This document shows, one piece after another, positions 11,663-22,223 of a stretch of DNA of 64,000 nt; positions within the stretch are counted from its first letter, which is position 1, and each line of letters starts with the position of its first letter. The position numbers and the translations under genes were made by a program. The DNA lies in the NCBI GenBank assembly GCA_023897205.1, contig JAHWDD010000002.1, forward strand, positions 4,092,001 through 4,156,000, in the 5' to 3' direction. This DNA comes from Exophiala sp. HKRS030. Lineage: Eukaryota > Ascomycota > Eurotiomycetes > Chaetothyriales > Herpotrichiellaceae. A model generated the notes under the pieces. The model was given only the letters and a program-made list of their open reading frames with translations. It made no database searches and was not told where the DNA came from.

Positions 11663-12254
11663 CTATTCATCCAAAGCCGCCTCAAGCTCCTCCCGAGCTA
11701 CCATTCCCTCCTTCATGGTCTTCGACTCTTTTGTGGTAGCAGCCAGCCGTGATCTTAACATAGCAATCGCTGCTCGCGCACGCTGCTGCTCTTCGTCCAC
11801 TGGTAGGTTTCTATCAGCGTCCAGTGACAAACGGGCCTAAGTCTCTCCTTATTCTCCTTCAGACCCGAGTTGCCCTTGACAAGATGTCTGCCTCGGCCGT
11901 TGCTCAAAACTTACTCATGGCTGATCGATTGATGGTATGTTTCTAGTCATGGCTGCACCACCCGCCTAATTATACTTGAGTCCGCCCCGTACCAACAGGC
12001 CATATGAATTTGCAAGCATACTTCCCAAGGCCTCACACGGATCCGCGTGCTCAGATTTCATCACCTCCGTTGCCCATGAAGTCCTCGACGTCATAATCAC
12101 TCGGATATGCAGTATCAGACATCCTGTGAACAAAGCAAAGAGATAATAGATACCCTGATGAAACTGGTGCTGTGGGCTTCTCTGGCTCCCAATAATACCG
12201 AAACCTAGGTCGCACAAGGACTAGATCCCCTGGGTCCTCCACTGGTTGGGCCAT
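11663..12254 (-). CDS. Possible small spliced gene, unknown function (model uncertain)
   Basis: Two separated stretches look coding on the minus strand. At 12054-12254 an ATG in good context (AGGATGGCC) opens a frame containing LVRPRFRYYWEPEKP and later MSDTAYPSDYDVEDFMGNGG. At 11663-11836 another frame ends in a charged helical tail with EEQQRARAAIAMLRSRLAA and EELEAALDE before TAG. Between them is a strong donor (GTAAGT, complement of 11912-11917) and several candidate acceptors (...CTTAG, ...CTGATAG, ...GACTAG). One two-intron chain joins the parts in frame, but the branch sites are poor, so I give only the outer limits. Product would be about 100 residues, acidic in the middle and coiled at the end. 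I do not recognise it. It could be non-coding. Confidence 0.35.
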
Positions 12255-13739
12255 CCTGAGATTGTACGAAACGGGGGGAAAAGGAAAGATAAGATAAATG
12301 GGAGGAGAGTTGCCAATGGTAGAGGTCCAGGCTTTCCCGGAACAATCATTTTGATTTCAGTAGAACCCACGTCAACGAAAACAAGGAGTAACTATCTAGG
12401 TGCCATGTCAATGTGCGACAGTTAGATGAAATGCCAAGCCACGGTGAAGACATCTACTTACCCAAGGTACCTACACAAGTACCTAGGTCGATAGCTGGTC
12501 ATGCAGAGAACGAAACCTATGGTGAAGTGAAATGCGTTGCGATTTGCAATTGATGTTGTTTTGAATGATCTCCAGCGCTGAGTTGAGCTGGATGATACTT
12601 GGGCTGTGGAGGCGAGAAATCTCTCAAACAACAATCTATGGAAAGCTATCAAGCCCATTGATCTGAGGGGATGAGCCCAAGGCTGCAGTGCATGGTCGAC
12701 ACTTTGAAGATAGTAAATTTCCAAAGTCGTTCAATGAAGTGTACGGAGGCACTTCGTAGCTGCTGAATTTGCCCGTACTTGATATCCAATGAGTTCGAAT
12801 TGAATGATAGACACCCACTTCCGAGATCTTCTCACTTCGGTCAACTGGAACTTCAAGGATCTGCGACTGGCACCCCGAGGGTTCATCATTTGGCGACATC
12901 ATGTCACGGTGACAGCTTCAAGCCACATCCACACATACACAGTAAGGTCTCCTCTCTTCTGTGTTGCCTGTTCCGCTTGAAGAAGCTGGATCGCAATCCC
13001 GCCCCCAAGATCGACAGACTCCTACACCAAACCGTTTGATCGGCCGAGTCTTGATCCGTCCCGCGATCGTCCACCAGAGTTGTCCGTCGGGATCAACCCG
13101 CCCCGTGGCATGTCATTTGTCCAGAACGACGAATTGCTACAAACCAGGTGGGGTATGACGAGGGGAACATGACACGTGATAGTCAGAATCTGATTCATTG
13201 ATGCAAGAGTAGGGATGGGATTCTGACAAGAAGCATTCTACGGACAATACCCAGATTTCTCAAAGTTTCAGCCTCAGTCGTCGATCCACTCTCCTCTCCA
13301 CCCAAACCACGGAGTCACGGAAGCACATCGTGTCCTCTCACGTAACAAAGAACTGAATTTGGGCAACGGTAGGTTCCGTTAAGCTCCCACGTCAACCATA
13401 CTGACTCTACACACTCCCTTGGAGCGGACATGTTGCCGAGTTTGGACCGTGCTGAAGATAGCCTGGAAATTTGCCTGAACCCCCGCTCATAGCCTGTGGG
13501 CTGTTCTCTATGGTATTGCGACAACCCCGCCGAGGGTCAATCAAGGCCTCAACATAATTGTAACTGACCCCACTGGCACATGTCCGGAAACGGGGCTAGG
13601 TTCAGTTATAGAATGAAGTTGCCATTTGAAAGCACCTTTTCATCGATGGACCCTATTGCATGGTATGATTGGTTTCAATTTTGAGTTCCATCCGCCAGGG
13701 TTTCTGATCGTTGTGGATGCTCGGCACAAGATGGAGGCC
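12255..13739. other. Intergenic region
   Basis: Opposite-strand short frames overlap each other and none has a motif or splice support. A GGTACC/CCTAGG-rich palindromic patch occurs at about 12470-12490. Confidence 0.4.
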
Positions 13740-14350
13740 TCAACAATCGATTCCTATAGACTGGAGTCGATGTCGGGCGGCAGCAAGTTCTTGAACTAAA
13801 TCATTGAGTCAGCTCTCGTTCCATGTGCCTTAATCGCACACTCACTGTTGAATCCGTGTTGGCCACCTTGTACCACATCGATGATTTCAGAATGAAGCAC
13901 ACACAAGACCTTGCCGGCGCCATGACCCTCTCCTGTTAAAAGAGGACTAAACAAGTTAGTATCTGGTCCACTATCACCCGAAGACTCTCCTAACGCATTC
14001 ATGTCAATCAGGGTGACCTTGATTCTATATTTTCCTGGTTCTGTAATGACCAAATCTCGAAATGTTGAATATGCTATCGTTACTTGATCCCCTTCTTGTT
14101 CTCGATGAACTGGATGAACGGAGTCGACAGTCCGGCCGTGAAGAAGATCGGTACGAGGAGGTGCTAGGTTTTGCTGCATGTTCGTCGTGGTCAGGGACAC
14201 AAAGGCCCAGACTCCACTGAAATCATGCAATACCAATCCCCCACCATTCTCTCGTTTATCTCCATCTGCCGATTTGAATGTTACAACAAGAGGTTGAGAT
14301 ATATTGAGACCCGCCACGACCCTCGATGGTGGAGCGATCGCAAGCTCCAT
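13740..14350 (-). CDS. Velvet-domain regulatory protein (short form)
   Basis: Two exons, 13846-14350 and 13740-13795, with a 50-bp intron (13796-13845, GTGAGT, branch GCTGAC, TTTAG), give 186 residues. Velvet factors are fungal NF-kappaB-like transcription regulators that form homo- and heterodimers and coordinate development with secondary metabolism. Diagnostic segments are GVWAFVSLTT, LAPPRTDLLHGRTVDSVHP and FRDLVITEPGKYRIKVTLID. The protein is almost only a velvet domain and lacks the usual QQP N-terminal motif. The frame stays open upstream of the ATG at 14350, through a possible acceptor (GCTTTAG near 14406), so a 5' exon may be missing from this model. The spliced C-terminus ends ELAAARHRLQSIGIDC. 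It resembles VelC-type rather than VeA or VosA members, but subgroup is unresolved. Confidence 0.8.
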
Positions 14351-17300
14351 GTTGAGTGACTGAGTCAAATATGTTGAGTATTGATTTCTCGTCAATGAGG
14401 ATCTAAAGCCTGTTAATGATCATTAATCCTGTCTCAGAGTAATGCGATAGAACTCAACGTACTAGTCGTGAGGCTTTTCACAGAGTATATTTAGATCTTG
14501 ATGAACAAGTTCAAGAAAAATTGAGACGATTCGGGAAATCGTACATAACCATGAATGGAGTTGAAGGACTTTTGAATTGTTCTCCAGACAAGGGCTTGAA
14601 GCATTTTATCTTCGCAGAGAACCTGGCACGATCGATATGATCAAACGAACAGAGAGCAATGCTGTTTGAACAAAGGTCATTGGTGATGTGAACAACGAAC
14701 ATCCGATAGAGCGGATGATGATTTTGGCTGCGTTTGTATCTCTATCACTCAGTTGTTCACACCATATCCATTTAAGAAAAATCAATAGGATGATATTCAA
14801 CAAGGAGGCGTCAGGTCACAGCAATAGATGGAGGTGTACATGTGGTGCATACTCCCAAAGGTACGACCTATCATCCTATTTGTGGACAGAAGAAGCAGAG
14901 GGGCAGATCAAGGAGGGTACAAGTCGGAAAACTGCCACTGCCACACTTCGCATGGAATGAGCCGTAAAGATGGTTCACTTCAAGGCAGTCATTTGAGTAG
15001 CCAAGGGTCAACAATCATGTGCGGATCTTCAAGCCTTTGGAGCATGCGCCAGTGGAGTGGAGGGTGGACAAGTTATAGACATGATGGATATGAGTGGGTA
15101 GACGCCACACGGAACGAGTAGAAATTTGACAGGATCAATTCTCGATTGGTGATTAGCAATGACTTACCGTCGGTCCTCGGATGCTAGGAGCTTAGAACGA
15201 GCAAATTCCTACTGATGCATACGAAGTACTCCCAATCAGTATTGAAATCCCAAAATAATGCATATGACTCGGTCACCCTGAACTAAGGGTTGTCAATGGT
15301 GGAACAGCCAACAAACCAAGTAAGCAAGGCCTTTTTTTCACATTTTATCATGATATTTTTTCTATCGAGAATCTAAAATTCTTTGTTCCTTGTTTCATAG
15401 AGAAAACACGACGATCAAGAACTGTCTCTCGGTAATCTATTCACTGACGAACCATGTTGTAAAGTCGCCAAAGAACCATGTCGTTGGGAACTCCTGGTTT
15501 ATGGATCCGGGACGCAAGGCTTACTCGCTTGTTTGATCTGACTGACACATTCGTAGATGAATTATGATCTTGTGTAACACACCGAGACACTTTTGAGTGA
15601 TGAAAACCCGAAAATTCAATGAGGGGGCTTGCAGGGTCGTGACCCTTGACACAAATGTTGTCCAGGGTATAGATGCAAGGGCTTGGAACATCTTTTCTCA
15701 TGTGATTCGTCACAACCATCTTCAAAGCCATTGGCTTCTTGTCATGTTGTCAAGGTTTACCTGTTTGTGCTTCCTGATTCAGCATGATTGGAAAAATGTT
15801 CCTACCATACCGGCTTCACTCGCGAGGATGGATTCAAGCTTCAACATAGCTTTGGTGTAAAGCACAGGACCACATTGGTTTCAGGCTAGTTCCGTAAAAC
15901 GTTGAGCAAGGCGAATGGCTTAACCCAAGACCGACGGATCAACTGAGGCGCCCCGTTAGACTCTAGTTCCTTCGTCTTAATTGCTTTGTACTTGAGCCAA
16001 ATCGGTCCGAGAATGCAAGCGCATTTTCATCTACTTTGGGTTGATTGAGCATTCTTGTTATCCTCCAATCTATGCAAGAAGCTCGTTAGGTCAAGCCAGC
16101 ACCAAGCAAAGTTTACCCCACCACGGTCGATTCACAATTTCTGAAACGTTTGCGCAATCAATGTGAACTCTTCCAAACTAGCAATTCATACCACAACATT
16201 CAACACTGCAACATGAGTTTTGCTAAGTCAGTCTAGAATTTGATTCGATTTTGTAGGGACTCAAAATTGACCTTTTGATGGTTTGCTTGAAAAGTATAAG
16301 CTATGTCCATTTCATCATCGAGCATGACCGTTGGAGTCAATCTCAAGATCGAACTTTGTTTTTCGTTCTTCAACTAACAGCCTTCAAGATGTGGTACAAA
16401 TACCTCACAGATATACTTTCGGATGAAAGAGCGATTGTCACTCTATATAAAGGTTCGAGAAGACTTTTTTTGAAACGAATAATCTGATCGTCATCAATTC
16501 AACCGACTAGCGATGAGAACACTTTCTCGTCAACCATGTTAAGCTACCACAGCTGATCATGTAAGGAAATATCCTCTCGTCATGGGTATTTCAGATAGAC
16601 AGCGCCTGATAGAAGCAAACCCACATGAGAACGTCTCCAAGCAATCTACTTACAAAAGAGAGCCACTCGTAGACAGCTTTCAATTTCAGTTTACATCTAC
16701 AACCTGCTATGATGGAAGCAGGCAAATTTCAACCTCTTACCTCGACAGTTAGGGTTCCACAGAAGCTAAGAGAGGGGCTCACTAACTTTTACCTTTTCTG
16801 CTTTCGAGGGCTGGCGAGTCGTCAGCCAATAATGCAATCTCGTATACCTATCGATTTTCAGACTCTCGGCTGAATCCAATAGCCTGGTCGACGTCATTGT
16901 CCAAAATAGGCTGTTGTAAGCTAAACATCAACTTGACCCTTGGTCCACTTAATAGACTGCTAGGTGACTGCTCTTCATTTTGTAGATGATTCTCCATCTA
17001 AAACGTTGTCGAATGAAGTTTGATCTTTGAGGAGTGGAAAATTCCTATTCTAGGCATTGCCTAGAACAGGTATACAATACTTTGGCCAGCTGTAACCTCA
17101 TTTGTGCTTCGCAGCGTCATCCAAGGTCCAGAGGCTGACTTTCACTTGCCTACCAGTGATTTTATGCACAGTACGTTCCAACTTATGCATCCCGGAGGTG
17201 GCTGTGCGAGGTTTCAAAAGCAACTCACACCCACAACCCTAAATCGGGATCAGTAGGATCGACATGGATATGCACATGGACCTCTCGTGCTTTTCCATCC

Positions 17301-19543
17301 TACCCTTGCATGTCCACGCATGCCTTGAAACTAGCCATTCCCCGATCATCTGGCGCGCTGTCCCGATGAACGGTCTACCAACTTCCGCATACCTCTCTTT
17401 GCATCGCGCCCGATTTGAGGGATCATCAACATCCATCCCGGAGACATTCATCCTCTTGGAAGCCCATCCCGATGTTGCTAGGGTCTAATTTCCTCAGTTC
17501 GCATACATCCAATCGGCTTGAAGCGTCGCGCTTCCCCGATCGTGTTCATCGCCTGGATACTTGTTAGCATGGACCGACCGTCAACCCTACAAGCCCAAAG
17601 GACGCCAACTAGAGCTTTCTTTCAGCTATGTTTTGACCTCTTCCAAGACCCATGATCGGCTTAGAGTGCTTGATAGGGATATCTCTCCGCTGAAAACGAG
17701 CTGTCAAAACATCTCACACATGACATCCGCCGTCGTTCTCGGGAGCGCATGCTTCTGGCATCTTGACGAGCTATAATAGTTCCACAGCCTTGTCCCCTTA
17801 CACTTGTTCACCGTCATGCTTGAGTAAAGTTTTGATCTAATCGGCATCTGTCATGATGCTTCACTCCATAGCACGGAAATGCAGATCAACTTTTCCAGAT
17901 GATATTCCATTCATTTCGGACCAGGATTTCAAGGCTCGAAGGTCTCGAAGTCTGCCACCTGCGACAGGCCCCCTCCCATGTGAAGTCACATCCACTTCAT
18001 CTTGTGACAGCCTTACTTCACCGGTGCCCCGAGCATGGGTGCTATTTCAAATCTCCCCTCGTCCCTGCATTTTGACATGTTGCCAGCCATCTGCAGGTTT
18101 CTCATCCAGGCGGAGATGGCATCTATCCGAGGTATTACAGGTATTTTGGACCCCGTGTTTCAAATGATTTACGTCAATATTTTCATCTCCTCGAATAATG
18201 TTCGCGCTCCATTCCTCTGGGCCACCTGTATATATTAAGCCACAGGCAAGATCAGCTCACAACCTCTTTCCCCTATCGGAGAAGATTCGGATTCCATGAC
18301 CGCGGACTGGTGAGATCGATGTTTCTTACTGACTGGCCAAGCCACCAAAGACTGGTATTAATTCGAACACGACATGAACTGCTCGCCATGCTGCGACAAC
18401 CAAGTCTTTACCTTGATATGCACGATACAGCTACATGATCGGATAGTGGCTAACCACTAAACGAATAACCCACAGGATCGGTTAAAGCAAGTTGTGGATC
18501 CCTCCATGCACAAAGGACTACAATGTTGCCGAGCCTGGACACGTCTGATCGATCTTTCTGCAAAAGCGCCCTCGTCACTTGCATCAGCTGTTACTTCTGC
18601 TATTGCGATTGCGCAATCGTTGGCTCTGGACTTCCGGCGTCACCGAGATTTATGCAGTATCGCGTATCGATGTCAGGCGTCACATCTCCGATGAACTCGC
18701 ATTAGGGGTGGGTTCTTACACCTGGACTGCTAGAATCTAGCACATCTCGTATTATGAGATGGAAATGGACTGACTGGGATCGAACTTCATATATCCGAAC
18801 TCCAGAGCACTGAGCGCGTGGGTAAAGTCAAGCATGGAAATGTGAAAGACATGTTTACTCCGTTCAAACGGCACACTGTTTGATATCCTCGGAAATCCAC
18901 GATCTCCACCATCTACATGTCCATCCGCAAGGATCCTGATGGCTGGTGTTCTTGGTGAATGCTGCAGCGCTCTCAGCTCTTCGTACTATATGCTCTTCGA
19001 TTGGAAGCAACGGCTTGATATCGGCCTCGTAGTTGACTGTACAAACCTGCCACGTCTTGTTTGTTACTATCACGCCAGACGTCGATCAAATCGACTCTGA
19101 TCATGATTCTCAGCTGTACCTCTCACTACATCACCCACTAATGGTGTACAACGGATCTAATCTTGAAAGGGCGTCAAGGTTATCCAATGATGTCGAAGGG
19201 ATGTCTCTTGCAAAACGTGGGATTTGAGCTGGGCCTGGACAAAGAATATATGCGAGATCATAAATTATTTCTTTCCTCTGATGTGCTCCTTTCGGTCAGG
19301 CTATCATCAGCATCGATATTATCAGAGTTCAATGACATAATCTCTAGTTGAACAAACTCGAAATGCCATAAAAAAAGCCGCAATACATATCTCGAGTCAT
19401 ACCTACTCCCAGTCGCTGTTTCGTACACACCAGTCCCATTCCCATCTTCATGACATACAATCATACCGTTCACACCACGTCCAATCTCGCTTAACCGAAG
19501 CAGAATCTGATCATGACGACAAGTCTCGCACAATGAAGTTGGC
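14351..19543. other. 5.2-kb gene-poor region
   Basis: Both strands were read for protein-like frames, splice-linked exons, transposase motifs and tRNA boxes. Only short frames with no recognisable motif were found (for example 15597-15860, 16275-16487, 17264-17488, 17853-18167, plus strand). Base composition looks like the flanks and I saw no terminal repeats. It may contain non-coding transcripts or very decayed genes, but I see nothing I can support. Confidence 0.4.
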
Positions 19544-21789
19544 TCAATCACCGGATCTGTAGACTTGACTACCACCATTTCTCAAACGTACAGTTTCTCT
19601 CCTCTGGAGAACATGCAATGCCCTAGCCAAAGCAGCTTCACTGTATCCTCTACCTTGCACAAATTCCCTTCTCAGTGTACCGAGGCTTGTGCTCCAGCCG
19701 ATTGGTAGTCGTCGTCTGAGTTCTTCTTCGACCTTACTGACTTCATCCATCAATTCGCGGTTTCCACCCATTCCTCCAGCTCCTTCGCCCTGTGTGACTG
19801 CATCCATTGTTGAAGCGAGGAACAAACGAATCGCTTCGTCAACATGATGTTCTTCGGCGGTCGGTGAAAGTGTCAATTTTGCCAAAGATTCGGTAATACG
19901 GATAATGGCTTCTAGTTGGCGAACAGTGATGGGAATGGATGAACGAACATTGGAATTTCGTTCAGCTTGAGCCACTCTATTTCGAATTGACACGAAATGT
20001 GAAGAGAGTTTTTCTGTCGCAGCAGATGAGAGACGAGGAGCGCAACGTCTGATTTAATAATGTCAGTTTCAGACTTCTCCGTACCCAAGCCATGACATGA
20101 TGTTTGGAAATTTACTTACGATTTGCAAAATCGAATATATCGTTTCATCTTTTCAACTGCGAATTCTGATTCGGCTTGTTCTTCAACCCCTTGACCACCC
20201 ATATGGATACCCATGACATGTTTGGCAATTCGTTCGTCTCGATTCCGATCATGGTCGTCACGAACAATGAAAATCATGTCGAATCTAGATAGAATGGTGG
20301 TTTGAAAGTCGATGTTTTCACCAGGTGATTTGAGATCGTCATATCTACCAAAGATTGGATTTGCTGCTGCAAGGACTGATGTCCGAGCATTGAGAATAGT
20401 CGTGATACCGGCTTTTGCGATAGATATGGTCTGTTGTTCCATGGCTTCATGGATCGCAACGCGGTCTTCATCACGCATTTTATCGAATTCGTCAATGCAA
20501 ACCACACCCCCATCAGCAAGTACCATAGCTCCACCTTCAAGGTAGAATTCTCTCGTTTGTGTATCTCTTTGTACTGAAGCTGTAAGACCTGCGGCACTAG
20601 ATCCTTTACCTGATGTGTAAATGGCGATTGGTGAGACTTTCTCAACAAATTTCAATAACTGTGATTTGGCAGTACCGGGGTCACCTAATAGTAAGACGTT
20701 GATATCACCTCGAAGTTTCATCCCATCGGGTAATATCTTCTTTGATCCACCCATCAATAAACAAGCAATGGCTTTCTTGATATCGGTATTTCCATAAATT
20801 GATGGCGCGATGCATCGAGCAAATCGATCGTAGAGATCTGGGAGTCGGGACATTTCCTCAAACTCTTGGATCTCTTCTTCTGAAAAACTGGTGGCTGCAA
20901 GATTATTGTGATCCACATCAGTTGTGATACCAACTGCGCGAAGATATGGATTTCGAATTGCGACTGCTGTATCTTTCTTTGCACCTTTATTGGCTTGATA
21001 GATGGAAAATACACCCATAACGGTACATCTTGAACCAGGCACCACTCGATTGGTGAGATATCTATCGGCTGAGATGAGAATATGACGTGGAAGCTCACCA
21101 ACTGGAACTTGATCTGGCGCTTCTTGTAATTTTAGAATTTGTTGATCGATGAATTGAGAGTTCTCGTGAACAACAAAATAGGGGTCGAGTGGACAAGGGT
21201 CACCGGATTCTTGACCTCGTATTTTTGTACGACCACATTGTCGTGGAAGGGTAACTCCTGAAAAACCACCCTCAACTGCCAATTGTTCTACATGATCACA
21301 ATTTCGACATTGTATGCTCAAGAGTGTAGCTTTTGAAGACATGGTTGAGGCTCCAATAACAATACCAGGAATCCGCACAAGATGAGATACGTTTGTAGCG
21401 TTGAGGTCGCGAATCGATATATGCGAGACCGAGGAATGGAGGAGTAATTGATGTTGAGGAAGAGTTACTTTGGGTGTTTGAGGATAGACAATCCTTTGAG
21501 TGCATTGTTTCAATGCGGCTTCGAAGAGAGGAATGATATCGGCAGGGTCTGTGGATAACTTGTGTGCAAGTTCTTCGTCGTATGAGATCAGATGCGCCAA
21601 GTCAATGTCACAATAGTACTGTTTGACAAGAACGTTCTCGCGCAGTTGATCTCTGTAAATGTAGGAGCCGTCAATCTGAAAAGCAAGGATGAATTCTTTC
21701 AATTTGCTTTGAAGTTCGGTGCGTGGTTCGAAGCCAGCATCTTGTAGAGGTGCCAGTACACTGAGTGAATAAACTGATCTCGAATCCAT
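19544..21789 (-). CDS. MCM5: DNA replication licensing factor Mcm5
   Basis: Two exons, 20120-21789 and 19544-20048, with a 71-bp intron (20049-20119, GTAAGT...AATCAG), give 724 residues. Mcm5 is a subunit of the MCM2-7 replicative helicase loaded at origins. N-terminal OB/zinc region contains QCRNCD and PRQCGR with a later CP, and the AAA+ core shows GDPGTAKSQ (Walker A), [10 protein letters not shown] (Walker B), AAANP (sensor 1) and SRFDMIF (arginine finger). Splicing restores the conserved RFCKSRCAPRLS junction exactly. The C-terminal winged-helix part ends [10 protein letters not shown]. The frame extends 25 codons upstream of the chosen ATG (21789), but [14 protein letters not shown] is the usual family start. 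Divergent from VPS54 across 434 bp. Confidence 0.96.
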
Positions 21790-21895
21790 TGTATGAGAAA
21801 GATATAAGTCGTCGATCGTATGTAATCGAGGTTGCTGTTGGAATCGATGAAGATCAAGAAACAACGATGCGCCCGCACTTTGAATTTGAGCCCCG

Positions 21896-21922
21896 ACGCG
21901 TTAACCAGAAACCAGGACGCGT
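21896..21922. promoter_or_regulatory. Two MluI cell-cycle boxes (ACGCGT) upstream of MCM5
   Basis: Perfect ACGCGT hexamers occur at 21896-21901 and 21917-21922, about 110-130 bp upstream of the MCM5 start, the second followed directly by another CGCGT. ACGCGT is the MCB element bound by MBF (Mbp1-Swi6 / Cdc10 type), which drives G1/S genes, and MCM genes are known targets in yeasts. Position and spacing fit a functional MBF site. Whether VPS54 is affected is unknown. Confidence 0.75.
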
Positions 21923-22223
21923 CGCGTGTAAAGTGGTTGCAGGTGGACTCTTTCACGCCAAGGTTCGCGTCTCATTGGATCAACGGCGAAAAGAAACTCC
22001 GTCGATCAATAGGCCTTGGCATCTCCAAGTGTCTCGAGCGCATGCTGTTCTTACGAATGAACAATCCAAGAATGCCTGCGCATGAGTCGTGACAGCATCC
22101 ACTGAAACATGGCAACAAGAGACCCCTCGTGTTTGTCAGAGATTTTGAACAGATCTGATTCCACCAAATGATACATTGACCATTCCATATGTAGGTCAAT
22201 TACCACATCTCACAGGCCTCCAC

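Noticed and set aside
12115..12150. 30-nt GT...CACAG stretch as an intron
   Set aside because: Shorter than the introns seen elsewhere in the window (46 bp and up) and in phase without a stop, so it need not be spliced.
14351..19543. Possible transposon filling the gene-poor region
   Set aside because: No transposase or polymerase motif, terminal repeat or target duplication could be seen on either strand.
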